Shown: positions 12,951-24,133 of the stretch, in pieces
How positions within the stretch are numbered: the first letter of the stretch is position 1
Layout of the letters: every line of letters starts with the position of its first letter
DNA from: Salvia splendens
Lineage: Eukaryota > Streptophyta > Magnoliopsida > Lamiales > Lamiaceae
NCBI RefSeq assembly: GCF_004379255.2
Contig: NC_056051.1
Coordinates: 8,905,968 to 8,969,967 of the forward strand
Direction of reading: 5' to 3'
Length of the DNA stretch: 64,000 bases
The notes under the pieces: model-generated
Told to the model about the DNA's origin: nothing
Databases searched by the model: none
The model's input: the letters and a program-made list of their open reading frames with translations, nothing else
Position numbers and translations under genes: made by a program

Positions 12951-14265
12951 ATATTAGGTACTCTAAGTTCACAACACAATTCATCATCTCATAGATCATC
13001 ATCTACCACAATTTACGTAATTCATACCTCAAGATAAACACACCACATTTTCACATCTCATAGCAAAACACTTTCAAACTTTACAACTATATTCAAAACT
13101 TTTGAAACAAAATTTCTTTACACTTTCACACTTTCTAAAAAAAATTCCACATCTCACTTTTAAAATAAAAGTTTTGACTCAACTAAAACGTACTTTCGCA
13201 TCAACTTTCATCATTCATATAAAACACTCCATAGAATAACGTATCATACTTCGCACCTCATAACATACATAACATCACACTTCCATAGCTCAATTTTCCA
13301 AACGAAAAAGTCATTTCTCTTTTTTTTAACTTTTTTTTTGTCGAAACTCAAAATTTTTTTCTTTTGGACAATTCATACTCACAACATTTTCCATTGATCA
13401 ATTAATTTTCCTGAAAGAAAGAACTAACATGTTTTCATTTAAAGTTCAAAGATATTTTTTTTTCAAAAATTTCAACAACTTTCCACAACATAAATATTTT
13501 TCCTCAATCATACTCCACTAGAACAACTAGTCATTAATATTGCAAAACAATCAACCTCAAAATCATTTTCCCATTTTTTTTTCTACATGTCAAACACCAT
13601 GCAAATCTTTCAAAACTCATAACGCATCAGTATTCCAGACAAAACACTCATGCACTTCGCATTTATGTTTGAAACAACATTTTTAGTTACTCATCTTTTC
13701 TCATAAATTTCAACATTCTCAAAACAACTCATCAATTTCCATTTTTGATGTAAAACACTCCATCTTCCTATGTTCGCATGCTTACATCGTAGAACTTTTA
13801 CACATAACATATATTTACGACATTAAGTCACTCATGCTCATGTTTCACATAAGCATACCGGAACAATATCACATTCTTATATACAACACGTGTTTAGATC
13901 ATCTTGACAATCATGCTCATACTCAACAAAATCATACTATCAGAACATCGTACTCATATATATATATATCACGCGCTTAGATTATCATGGCAATAATGCT
14001 CATATTCCACATAATCATGTCATTACAATTCATCTTCATGCATAACGTTCATTCACATGCATACACTTGCCAAACACCATCATCATATCATCATCAATTA
14101 CATGCATCGATCTCACATGCTTTCAACAACTTAAAACATACCTCACTTTCTTTGGTTGAGCGTGATGCTTTGGATGTTGAGCCTTCGTTACACTTCTAGT
14201 CAATAAGGATTCACTAATCTAGACTTAAGACAAAAGAAGACTCTCGGACCAGAGCGAAACACTAA
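12951..14265 (-). other. Gypsy D 5' leader
   Basis: AT-rich non-coding leader between PBS and the expected gag. The part next to the PBS (~14100-14265) is the reverse complement of the leaders of E (40567-40700) and C (51864-51990), sharing the GTGTAACGAAGGCTC/GAGCCTTCG text. Bases ~13800-14100 contain degenerate versions of the 79-bp leader repeat seen in C and E, plus a short TA run at ~13957-13968. Confidence 0.6.
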
Positions 14266-14277
14266 GCTCTGATACCA
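14266..14277 (-). promoter_or_regulatory. Gypsy D primer-binding site
   Basis: The minus strand reads TGGTATCAGAGC, complementary to initiator tRNA-Met. It lies three bases after the LTR end GGTCGTGACA. Confidence 0.9.
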
Positions 14278-14280
14278 CTC

Positions 14281-17200
14281 TGTCACGACCGCCCATACTA
14301 GGGGTACTACAAACGCGGCGATCGTGATACAACATGCAAGGATAGCCTTTTATGAAAACTTAATTAACTTAAAGGATGAAAAACTTTTTTTTTGTTTTAT
14401 AGAAGCTTAAAGTTATAATTTTACTATTAAATAAAAACGACTTATGATAAACACTTTTAAAAGAAGCAGCGGAGAAACAATAAATATTAAAACTCAATCA
14501 ACTCCTAAGAAAACATTTAGTTTAAAGAGCGGGAGACATCATTTTCATGTAACATTGTAATTACTCGTTTCAAGCTTGACACAACCAAAACATACTCAAA
14601 CATAGTACGAAAAAGATTAAAGTAGTGAAACATAGTTAAAAAAAACATAGTAGCGGAAATAAGGTTTAAAGAGAGTCAAGGATAATGCCTATGTATGAAG
14701 ACACAACGCATCCTAAGGCCAACTCAACATCCTCCGCAACATCCCGCTCAACCTGCACATAAGAAAAATAATATGCAGGGCCGAGTACTTGTTGTACTCA
14801 ATGTGCTCATGCCGAAAACATTTTATATTAGTTATGTCATCCATACCAGTGATCTCGAGTTTTATATGTAGTAAGAAATATCACGAGAACACAAAAACAT
14901 TTCAAGTCTGGCCAGACAATTTATCTCCCCACTTTTCACATCATTCCATCAATCACAATCATCATATCACAGTGCGACGAAAGTGTGGCCACACTATTCG
15001 CCCACGAGACCGTCCGACTAGCAAGGACGGCTCACGATCCCACTAGTGTACACACCTGATAGGGTTTACGGCCCTACTCAGACCCGAATTCATTTCACAA
15101 CACAACCATATAGCCTAACGGAGCATGCTCAGACGAACTAGGCATCAGGCAACAATCTCACAAACAAAATAACATGGCATTACATAACAAGTTAAACCAC
15201 CCTTATAACACCACATCGTATTTTCGGAAAATAAAAAGGTTTGAAAAGAAAGCCCACCTCGATTGCTTAACAACACAATTCCAATTTATGCAACTCTCGT
15301 TCCTCGAGCTCACGTATACTCAATCACCCTTGCAAACGACAACACAATCAACTTTCCATAAACTTATGTTATCATGCATGTCCTATTGTTCCTTTTTATC
15401 GTTTCCCTTAATTACCCATCCCATCATTCATCGACATAAGGAAAAACATGCAATAATATTTTTCAACGTGTCACACATAATCACGTTATAGGATACTTTC
15501 CCAAATCATACATGCATCATATAGTTCATCAAACTTAGCAACAAGTGATATTTTCACGTAACAACAAAACTGACAGAACTGCGCGGTTGGTTTGTAAAAA
15601 TCACCAAAAATTCATCCGACCTCATATGAAGCTAAAATTTGGTCAAAACACAGTAGACACGTTAAAGTTCATTCAGTTAGAGTTTCACACTCAAATCATG
15701 GCATTTGGTCAGTCAAAACATTTATACAACTCTCTGGTCGGAACATAAAAATTCTGGCAGCATTGCGCAGTTCATTTGAAAAATTCACCATAAATTCATC
15801 CGATGTCCAATGAGGCTGAACTATTTACACGACTCAGAAGACACTTCAATTGTTTATTTAGTTCAAGAATTACATCAAACAAAGGTCATTTGTTTGGTTA
15901 AACAAAATACGAAACGTTCTGGGCGAGAACACAACTTCAAACATTTATTAAAATTCCATTTTTCGACAAAAAGGGCTGAAATTCACACGAGACACAGAAA
16001 ACACCTTGAAATTTACTCAGTAAAATATTCACATTAAAATTCAATTGTTTGATAGATTAATTACACATCAGAAATTGTTGTTCGAACGTCACAGATTTCA
16101 GGCTCACAAATTCGAAATTAGGGTTTCTTCCTCAATCATCCAAATACAATTTTTCATGCTTATAACACAAAATCATGCTCAAAAAGGTTCTCATAATCAT
16201 GTTTGCACATAAACTCACATCATTCACCGAAGATTCAAATCAAACTTTACATAAACTCAATCAAAATCGCATAATTATCAAAGTTCTCATGCAAACACAC
16301 TTTCCCACCGATTAATTTTGCGATATATCATTCCTACACTCACTATATGCATGTAGGGTTCAAGAACAAGGATTATATGAAAATATTGAGGGAAAGTGAA
16401 TCAAATATACATTTCGTGATGAAAACGAATCGGTAGAAACAAGAATTGATGCGATTCGTCGGAGACTCTTGAAAATTAACTTCAATGGATGCAAGAACAA
16501 GGATTGAATGGATGATTTTTGGAGGGAATGTGTGTGGGAGAGGAGAGGCGTGTGAGAGAGAGAGGGAGAGAGGAGAGTGGCGAAAATTTTGAGGGAATAG
16601 GGGCTAGGGTTTAGTTTAGGTGATTATATAGTCCTAGGTTTAATCCCACAAAATTAATTAATTGTAGAGGAATAAAATAGAGGCCAATAATTAAAATCCC
16701 ACAATTAAATAGAAGGCATAACTTTCGAAATTTATGGCTGGGAATTAACAAGGAATTATTTGGTATTTACTTGGAGAGAAATAGATCCACAATTTAGGAA
16801 ATAAAACAATGAATATTCCATAAACAATGGAACAAAATAAATTAAATTTCCAAGTAGTAAAAATAATGAGGGGCCGAAAATTCAAGGAAAATACTCCCAT
16901 AAATCAGGTAACAATTATAATCTCCTCTACAAAATACAGAGGGCCGAAAATTGGCTTAATTAGCCACAAGGAATAATTCAACTCTTAATTTAATTTCGGT
17001 GAAGAAATAAAATGTGACATGATTTAATTGGATTTAATTAAAAAGAAGGGAATCAATAAGGCACCAATTAAATCAAGGAAAAATCATTCATCCTCCTATT
17101 AAATAGTGGATTTTTCGAAAACTCCAAAAGAATAGGTTACAGTTCGGATTCCATGCTGTACAAATTAGGGATACTTTGGTTTGGATTTAATTTGGATAAA

Positions 17201-17478
17201 TATCCCAAAACAATTAATTAAATCCAAGATATGTAATACTATTTCCAGAAATTAGGAAGGGCCGAAAATTCTAATGAATTGGCTCGGAAAAATATATGCA
17301 TGATCCTATTAAATTATTTCCCCACTTTGGAAAGTATAAAAATATCAATCACTTCATTCCACATCACCCACGACAATTATTTCACATAATTCACTTAATT
17401 GCATAGAAACAAAAGTTTCATAATTGAAATTTCAAATAAACTTATTAAATAAACATCAAAAATTTTTGGGATGTTACA
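14281..17478 (-). repeat. Gypsy D 5' LTR
   Basis: 3198 bp, minus strand, starting TGTAACATCCC at 17478 and ending GGTCGTGACA at 14281. It is homologous over most of its length with LTR E (37125-40551) and more distantly with LTR C (48855-51848). A short-frame search finds nothing but chance ORFs. The pyrimidine/purine tract around 16535-16580 lies just downstream of the predicted TATA box. Confidence 0.88.
16621..16632 (-). promoter_or_regulatory. Predicted TATA box and telo-box of LTR D
   Basis: The minus strand reads ACTATATAATCA. It is followed within about 20 bases by AAACCCTAGCC (telo-box-like) and then a C/T-rich tract. The same order (TATA, AACCCTAA, C/T tract) occurs in LTR C. Promoter function is inferred. 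Confidence 0.5.
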
Positions 17479-17627
17479 GTGTGAGATGTCTTTAATGTAA
17501 TGGCATCGAAGACAAGATCATTTTGGTTAATAGAGTATTATAACAATTCTTGTCTCGTGGAAATTCATTTAAAGCTTAACTATTTAAATTTGGGTTTACT
17601 TGGCCAATAAGCAAACCATTTCAATCC
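17479..17627 (+). repeat. Satellite block 1 (part of one unit)
   Basis: Matches units of the large array at 31709-37124, e.g. GTGAGATGTCTTTAATG, then ATGGCATCGAAGACAAGATC and AATTTGGGTTTACTTGGCC. It is bounded on the left by LTR D and on the right by LINE-1, showing that both inserted into satellite DNA. Confidence 0.92.
17610..17627 (+). repeat. LINE-1 target-site duplication, left copy
   Basis: AGCAAACCATTTCAATCC, identical to 31691-31708 after the LINE-1 poly(A). It is normal satellite sequence at both ends, so the empty site can be reconstructed. Confidence 0.92.
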
Positions 17628-17907
17628 CGTATCACACTACCAATGGGCGATTTCACCTCCAGTGCGTGCGATTTACACACAGTGATTCTGAGATTTCCGA
17701 TTTCACTATTTCATTGAGTTCGGTAGGTGGGTAGCATTCCGATTTCAATGTTCCTTCGTTTTTGTGCTCCGATTTCACTATTTCAACGCTCTGTTTTCTC
17801 TGTTTGGCTTTGATTTTCAAGTTTCAGTTCGATCTTTTCCTGCTGCTCCCCTTAGCTGTAGAGGGGAGGAGGAGGCTGTTGCTCGGGTTGTTTGAAGGCT
17901 GTGGGGG
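17628..17907 (+). other. LINE-1 5' leader
   Basis: 280 bp from the left target duplication to the copia B insertion, with GATTTCACTATTTCA-like repeats and a G-rich end. The first likely ORF1 start codon lies just beyond the insertion, at 25595. The presence of leader sequence implies this copy is not 5' truncated. Confidence 0.65.
17903..17907. repeat. Copia B target-site duplication, left copy
   Basis: GGGGG, repeated at 25590-25594 directly after the other LTR. Five bases is the normal copia duplication length. Because the LINE itself is G-rich here, chance contributes somewhat. Confidence 0.8.
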
Positions 17908-19374
17908 TGAAGGGGTTGGCAGCGGAAGCGTGCATAAAATACCGATCACATTAATTTGATCTATTTAGCAGATTATTTAGACAAATTCTATTCACGTAAT
18001 TATCACATGTATTATGCTCACAACTTGAATTAAAATCATGCTTTAGAATATAAAATTCCTAAAACATGCATACTATGGAGTTAGCCAAATTACCTCGTTG
18101 ATTCGATCAAGAATCGAAGATAGCTTGCGTCTTCTCCATGTGAAGATCTTCAGTACTCGACCTCGGACCTTCTGACTGGTGTCCCGGACTATACGCTGAT
18201 ATTTGTGTGGACAAATCTCACCAACGTACTAGGACTTGAACAACGTACTAGGACAGAAACTGCTCACGGAGGAAGCACAAATTTCGAACTTTCTCTCTCT
18301 AGAGGGGGACGAAAATTTTGATAGAAAAAGTATATTTTATGTTTCCTTTATACTCCTATTTATATAAGTCACATATTGGGCCCAGTCAGGGATCTAAGGA
18401 AGAATTTGGATCAGACCTCACCCAATTAGCTTTTTACTAATTAAATTGAACCCACAATTTAATATAAGCTTATATTGGATTATTACAAGCAGCCACTACA
18501 GAAGTAATATTGCACTGCCTTCCAAATCCGAAATTACAAGTATTCCAGGTTTCCTTTAATTGCATTTAATTTATTTCCCGCGCTTAAGATAGAAACATCC
18601 ATTAATTAATTATTGTCTGCTATGGACTTAATTAATTAACATATTTTAATCTCCAAGAGTGGACTTAGCAAGAAACTCTTATTTATTATTCATAGAGTAA
18701 TTAAACTCTAACTAGCTAGGTTCCGAATAATAAAACCTTGTTTCGAGCTCCTCTTGTGGATGTTATCAAACAAGACTCTCCTCGCGCATGATTCAACGTA
18801 ATAGCAATCCTAGCACCGCTAGATAATGATCACCACTACCCAATATACCTGGATCGTTGGGTGACGAAAAACCCGCACCTTTGGTAAGTCAAAGTAGTAG
18901 ATACTCAATATCGCATGCTCAATGCTAACGTACATTGATAAAGAAATTAATTATTAAGACCTCGTCTTTCCGTAGATAGCATAAAGACTCGTCTTGCTGT
19001 TAGATCCATTCAGTGCTATACCACACCAACGTCGTCTTATTTCAATAAGGCTTAGAAATAATCGGACTGACATTGCAACCTTTCGCGATAGGTAGTCTAG
19101 GGCTATCTAGGTTGTGAAATTCTTATTTTTCTTTATTTAGAACTGACCGTGTTACCTTAAATTGGACGACGCCCACAACCGGTCTACTAAAACAAAGACA
19201 TAGACTTTGTTACGTTTGCTTATACATTTAAATATGCAATAAACAATCATTAAATGTAAAACATAACAACATTATGACAAAAAATAATCTGTTGCATTTA
19301 TTGAAAAATAACAATTAGAGTTTTACAGTATCCAATCACTCGAAAGGTGATTTCTAGTATACAAAACCCTAACA
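17908..19374 (-). repeat. Copia B 3' LTR
   Basis: 1467 bp, from TGTTAGGGTTTTG (minus strand, at 19374) to ...CCCCTTCA at 17908. It matches the 5' LTR with a few percent substitutions and small indels, for instance a ~12-bp segment near 18870 that is absent at ~25089. Confidence 0.93.
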
Positions 19375-19390
19375 ATCTCCCACTTATACT
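19375..19390 (-). promoter_or_regulatory. Copia B polypurine tract
   Basis: The minus strand reads TATAAGTGGGAGAT immediately before the LTR start TGTTAGGG. It is the plus-strand DNA primer. A second similar AGTGGGAGA lies at ~19436-19447. Confidence 0.75.
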
Positions 19391-19659
19391 CAAAACAGCT
19401 TTCGAGTATATAAAATGGTAGTGCAAACGTTTAAATTTCTCCCACTTATACTGAAAGCGAGTTAAGGTATTGAATGAGTCGAACTCCCATCCCTTCAACG
19501 TGGCACTCGAACGGTTTCACCGCCAAAGCCTTTGTAAAAGGATCTGCCAGGTTGTTCTCTGACGCAATCTTGACTACTTGTATGTCTCCTCTCTGCACTA
19601 TATCCCTGATGATATGTTACTTCCGCTCTATGTCTCCTCTATGTGTTTGCCACAACACC

Positions 19660-20532
19660 AGAATTGTCACATTAAATGGTGATGCTCTTGGGCAGATTCG
19701 AAACCACACCTAAATCCATAAGAAAGTTCTTGAACCATACAACCTCTTTTGCAGCCTCCGAAGCGGCCACATACTCGGCTTCCATGGTCGAGTCCGCGAT
19801 GCATTTCTGCTTCACACTCTTCCAAATTACGGCTCCACCTCTAAGGTGAACACATATCCTGAAGTAGATTTTCTCGAATCCTGATCAGCTTGAAAGTCTG
19901 AGTCAATATATCCCAAAGGACAGAGCTCGGGTGCATTATAAACTAGAGCATAGTCCTTAGTCCGTTTAAGGTACTTGAGTATGTTCTTTACGGCAGTCCA
20001 ATGTCCTTGGCCCGGATTCGACTGATATCTTGCCACCATGCCAACAGCAAAGCAAATATCAGGTCTAGTACAAAGCATAACATACATGAGACTTCCAACT
20101 GCCGAAGCATATGGAATCCTTCTCATTGCTTGTATCTTAGACGGCGTTTTAGGGCGCACATCTCTTGAGATAAATGGATGCCATGTCTAAAAGGTAAGAA
20201 ACCTTTCTTGGAATCCTACATGCTAAAACGACTAAGTACTGTGTTGATGTAAGGTTCTTGAGATAAGCACAACATCTTCCTTTCTCCATTCCAAAGAATC
20301 TTGATCCCGAGGATGTGTCCCGCGTCTCCCATATCCTTCATCTCGAACTGGTTGGACAACTATGTTCGTACTGATGACAACATCTTTTTATTGTTTCCAA
20401 TTAGAAGAATGTCATCTACATATAAGAACACTACATTCCAAACTTGCGAATAGTTTGATCGAAACATTGGTTCCACGATCTAGATGCTTGCTTGAGGCCA
20501 TAAATGGCCTTCTTAATCTTTCAAACCATGTG
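19660..20532 (-). pseudogene. Copia B RT C-terminus and RNase H
   Basis: Continuation of pol in several frames. The RT catalytic motif YVDD is intact at 20411-20422, and IYGLKQASRSW is readable near 20480. The open part at 19827-20159 carries the RT/RNase H connection, with YASAVGSLMY, RPDI and GYVFTL. It continues leftward into a C-IADSTMEAEYVAASEAAKE segment with the family's catalytic D/E pattern. Stops after the GYAIKGK segment at ~20533 and near 20160 break the frame, so the chain cannot be made intact. Confidence 0.85.
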
Positions 20533-22152
20533 TTATTTACCCTTTATTGCATATCCTTCGGGTTGTTCCATGTAGATGTTCTCCTCAAGACCGCCGTTTA
20601 GAAACGCAGTCTTAACGTCCATCTGCCATACATCCCAATCCATATAAGCTGCAATATACAATAGTATCCGGATCGATTTGAGCATGGCCACTGGGGAGAA
20701 GGTCTCGTCATAATCGATGCCTTCCTTTTGGGTATACCCCTTGGCCACTAGTCTTGCCTTAAAGACTTTAACTCGTCCATCGGGTCCATGTTTACGTTTA
20801 TATATCCATTTGCTCCCAATGGCAGTACAGCCTTCGGGTAGGATGGACAAATCGTAGACGTCTTTGTCTATCACATATTGTAGTTCTGAATCCATTGCTT
20901 TCACCCATTCCCAATGATCGACATCTGCCAGCGCCTCCGCAAAGTTCCAGGGATCTAATACATTGCTGTCCGAGGAGTGATCCATAGATTCTCCCAAACC
21001 AATATATCTGTCGGGCTCATGCGAGACCCTCCCACTGCGGCGCGACACTACAATATTTTGAGTAGAAGTTGAAGTGTCGGGAATCGTTTGTACACTTGGT
21101 ACTTGTTCTTGGTTAATGGAACTTGTGACAGAAGTTAGCTCATCAAGAGCCACTTCACTGCTGGGTTTATGATTCATTACATAGTCTTCATCTAAGAATG
21201 TCGCGTGAGTACTCACAATGACTTTCTTGTCTCGGAGACTAAAGAATTCATAACCTTTCATCCCTTTGGGGTATCCTATAAACAAACATACCTCCGTCCT
21301 TGATCCTAGCTTAGTTGGATCATTTTCCAATACATGAGCCGGGCAACCCCAAATCTTGAGATGTGCTAGATTGGGTTTGCGCCCAGTCCACAACTCATAA
21401 GGAGTAGTAGGTACGGATTTTGATGGTAACTTGTCTAAAATATGGCTTGTAGAAAGCAAGGCATGCCCCCAAAACGAAATAGGCAGACGTGCATAACTCA
21501 TCATCGATCGAACCATATTTAACAAGGTCATGTTCCTTCTTTCAGCCACGCCGTTCTGCTGGGGCGTGCCCGGCATAGTCAGTTGGGATTCAATACCCGA
21601 CTCCGATAAGTAGTCCAAAAATTCGGCACTGAGGTATTCGCCTCCATGATCAGATCGTAGACTTTTGATATTCTTTCCATGATACTTCTCCACATGAGTC
21701 TTAAAGTCTTTAAACTTGTCAAAAGACTCTGACTTGTGACGCATCAAGTAGACATATCTAATTTTCAAGAAGTCATCAATAAATGTGATGAAGTATCGAA
21801 AACCACCTCTTGCCTCCGTAGACATTGGTCCACATACATCGGAATGAATGAGCTCAAGTACTTCCTTGGCCCTATTGCCCTTAGCCTTAAAAGGCCTCTT
21901 GGTCATCTTGCCTTCTAAGCATGACTCACACTCATGAAAAGGTTCCTCCTCTAGACCTTTGATAAGATCTTGTTGAACAAGAGAATGGATCCTCCTTTCA
22001 TTTGCATGACCAAGTCTAAGGTGCCATAAGTACGTTTCGTTCATTGAACTTGAAGGTTCCTTTCGTTTCTTTGAAATTTTCGATGTTGTATTGAGTTCTG
22101 ATTTGCGATTATTAAATTGTGTAGAAGTGATTGTGTACAGATTGTTTTCCAT
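20533..22152 (-). CDS. Copia B pol: GAG-pre-integrase, integrase, RT N-terminus
   Basis: The longest open frame of the window, 539 codons. Residues ~40-95 are the GAG-pre-integrase zinc region (WHLRLGH...CESCLEGK). Residues ~100-270 are the integrase core, with catalytic D in HSDVCGP, D in SDHGGEY and E in NGVAERRN all present. A linker with LDEDYVMNHKP follows. From ~400 the RT begins (WVKAMDSEL, KWIYKRK, ARLVAKGYTQKEGIDYDETFSP, QMDVKTAFLNG). The frame stops after GYAIKGK, just before the catalytic YVDD. The start given is only the first methionine after a frameshift; in copia elements this region belongs to one gag-pol polyprotein. Confidence 0.92.
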   Translation of the reverse strand: MENNLYTITSTQFNNRKSELNTTSKISKKRKEPSSSMNETYLWHLRLGHANERRIHSLVQQDLIKGLEEEPFHECESCLEGKMTKRPFKAKGNRAKEVLELIHSDVCGPMSTEARGGFRYFITFIDDFLKIRYVYLMRHKSESFDKFKDFKTHVEKYHGKNIKSLRSDHGGEYLSAEFLDYLSESGIESQLTMPGTPQQNGVAERRNMTLLNMVRSMMSYARLPISFWGHALLSTSHILDKLPSKSVPTTPYELWTGRKPNLAHLKIWGCPAHVLENDPTKLGSRTEVCLFIGYPKGMKGYEFFSLRDKKVIVSTHATFLDEDYVMNHKPSSEVALDELTSVTSSINQEQVPSVQTIPDTSTSTQNIVVSRRSGRVSHEPDRYIGLGESMDHSSDSNVLDPWNFAEALADVDHWEWVKAMDSELQYVIDKDVYDLSILPEGCTAIGSKWIYKRKHGPDGRVKVFKARLVAKGYTQKEGIDYDETFSPVAMLKSIRILLYIAAYMDWDVWQMDVKTAFLNGGLEENIYMEQPEGYAIKGK

Positions 22153-23195
22153 GATACCACGACAGATATAAGAACCATCTTTCTTAATAACGCAGTCGTG
22201 ATTAAAAGAAATCGAAATCCATCAAAAACTAATTTAGAAACTGAAATTAAATTTCTTCTAAAAGAAGGTATCAACAAAACATTCTTCAAAATAAAAAATC
22301 TATCACTACTAAAACGCAAATAAATGTCTCCCACTGCAACGGCCGCCACTTTGGTAGCGTCGCCCAGCTGGACTTCGATCTCACGATCATGTAGCCGTCT
22401 TGTCACCTGCATTAAGTCAGGATCAAAACAAATATGATCAGTAGCTCCTGTGTCAATAACCCAAGTGCAAGTAGATGTCGAAGCCAAACATGACTCGACT
22501 ACTAGAGCTTGGTGCATACCTGTAGCCTTGCCCCTTTTAGGACAGTCTGGCTTCCAATGCCCCTTCTCACCACACTTGAAACACTTCCCCGAGGGCTTCT
22601 TATTTGCCCTTTTCTTCTTCTTTCTCTTAGCCACTTTGCCCGATTTTGAGTTCGGTGCCTGCCTTTTTCCATTGCTAGGCTTGAAGCCTGAGGAACGAGG
22701 CACCGAAGTCATCATGGCAGCCTTAGCCTGAACCATGAGGTCCTCTGCCGACTGAAGTTCAGTCAACAGCTCTGCCAAGTTGTAATTCCTTTTGTTCATC
22801 TCAAAGTTGAGCTTGAACTGCTGGAAGCTAGGGGGAAGACATTGAAGGATGATTGCAACTTGGAACTCGGGATCGATCGTCCCTCCCAAGACCTCAATCT
22901 GGTTTAGGTGGCCCATCATCTCGAGGACATGGTCCCTCACAGACGAGCCCTCCTTCATTGTCTTCGACATGATACTCCGAAAAGCTTGAGACTTAGCCAT
23001 TCGATTCTACGTACCAAAAAGATTCTTGAAATTCTGCATAATCTTAGTGGCAGTTTCCATGGCAGAATGCTGATGCTTGAGTACTGAAGACATAGATGCC
23101 AACATGTAGCACTTAGCCATCTCATTCGCCTTATTCCACTTTCTATGTGCATCTCTGAGTCCTACCGCAGCGTTCAAGGAAATATATGCATGTTA
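22153..23195 (-). pseudogene. Copia B gag and protease, 5' truncated
   Basis: Capsid (UBN2-like gag: GSSVRDHVLEMMGHLNQ, LPPSFQQFK), basic linker and one CCHC knuckle (CFKCGEKGHWKPDC, ~22555-22600). The aspartic protease follows (WVIDTGATDH, ~22435-22465; catalytic DTG intact), then NLISVSKL. An in-frame stop lies at ~23010 in front of MAKSQ; the same frame is open further upstream to ~23190 (LNAAVGLRDAHRKW). There it is cut by a gypsy LTR fragment, so the first part of gag is gone. A one-base frameshift near 22200 (downstream of DGFRF) moves the sequence into the pol frame. Confidence 0.88.
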
Positions 23196-23628
23196 GGGGA
23201 TTTTTCGAAAACTCCAATTAAATCAAGGAAAAATAATTTATCCTCCTATTAAATAGGGGATTTTTCGAAAACTCCAAAACAATAGGTTAGAATTCGGATT
23301 CCAAGTTGTACAAATTAGGGATAATTTGGTTTGGATTTAATTTGGATAAATATCCCAAAACAATTAATTAAATCCAAGAAATGTAATACTATTTCCAAAA
23401 ATTCGGAAGGGCCGAAAATTCCAATGAATTGGCTCGAAAAAATATATGCATGATCCTATTAAATTATTTCCCCACATTGGAAAATATAAAAATATCAACC
23501 ACTTCATTCCACATCACCCACGATAATTATTTCACATAATTCACTTAATCGCATAGAAACAAAAGTTTCATAATTGAAATTTCAAATCAACTTATTAAAT
23601 AAACATCACAAATTTTTGGGATGTTACA
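23196..23628 (-). repeat. Gypsy D-type LTR fragment inside copia B
   Basis: Nearly identical to 17060-17478, the start of LTR D, and ends exactly at the LTR terminus (minus-strand TGTAACATCCC at 23628). Its inner end is ragged and fused to the copia gag frame. It occupies the place of the gag N-terminus in copia B. It is probably the remains of a gypsy insertion followed by deletion. Confidence 0.9.
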
Positions 23629-24118
23629 CGACGCGTCTCGGCCAGCAGAGCGCATGGTGGCGCGCCTGCTCTCGGCCAGCTCGGACCCCGTCTCGGCCTT
23701 TCCGCCTAGGGTTCTCGGCTTGGTGGCACGGCACCTCGGCATGTTCTCGGTTGAACTGCCGTGCCACACCTTCCGTCGTTTCGAACTCGACACGGGTTCC
23801 GGCTTGGTTTGCGGTCTCGGCCGGCGGTGTGCACGAGCCCACGCTCGTCTTCGCGTCGCCTCGTGACCGTGATCCCTCGGCTCCCACTCAATCGACAACC
23901 CTCTCCTGATCGTGCGTGGCGCGATCCGCCTCGGCGCGAGCGCCGACGGATCGCACGTCCCGTACGATCGAGTAATTCAAGTTCTTTGATTCGATAGTTC
24001 TTGAGTTTAACATGCATAATAAATAAACAAAAACAACAAGAACATGCTTCATAATCAAATAACACATGCATACATTAATTTCGCGAAATTTAAATCCAAA
24101 TAATCAGAGCCAAAGACT
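23629..24118 (-). other. Copia B leader with GC-rich island
   Basis: 23629-23965 is strongly GC- and CpG-rich (for example CGACGCGTCTCGGCC, GGCGCGAGCGCCGACGG) in an otherwise AT-rich window. Frames here are open on both strands only because stop codons are rare in such composition; none has a recognisable domain. 23966-24118 returns to AT-rich leader up to the PBS. Confidence 0.6.
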
Positions 24119-24131
24119 GACTCTGATACCA
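24119..24131 (-). promoter_or_regulatory. Copia B primer-binding site
   Basis: The minus strand reads TGGTATCAGAGTC two bases inside the LTR end CCCCTTCA. It is an initiator tRNA-Met type PBS with one change against copia A's TGGTATCAGAGCC. Confidence 0.88.
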
Positions 24132-24133
24132 AT

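Larger units (their letters stand above)
10132..17478 (-). mobile_element. Ty3/gypsy element D (Tekay/Del-like), incomplete
   Basis: Minus-strand element. On the right is one 3198-bp LTR, then PBS, leader, an unassigned stretch, and a pol fragment cut off at 10131 by copia A. Long LTRs and a TGGTATCAGAGC PBS are typical of Tekay/Del chromoviruses, but the integrase chromodomain is not present to confirm this. The LTR family is shared with elements E and C. The right edge lies directly in satellite DNA. That the pol fragment and the LTR belong to one insertion is inferred from common strand and order. Confidence 0.75.

Noticed and set aside
17762..17959. A 65-codon hydrophobic frame crossing the copia B/LINE-1 junction
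   Set aside because: It begins with a non-ATG codon and runs across the insertion point, so it did not exist before copia B inserted.
23624..24071. Several overlapping frames in the GC-rich island of copia B
   Set aside because: Open on both strands and in several phases at once, as expected from high GC content. No domain, and the segment lies in a retrotransposon leader.
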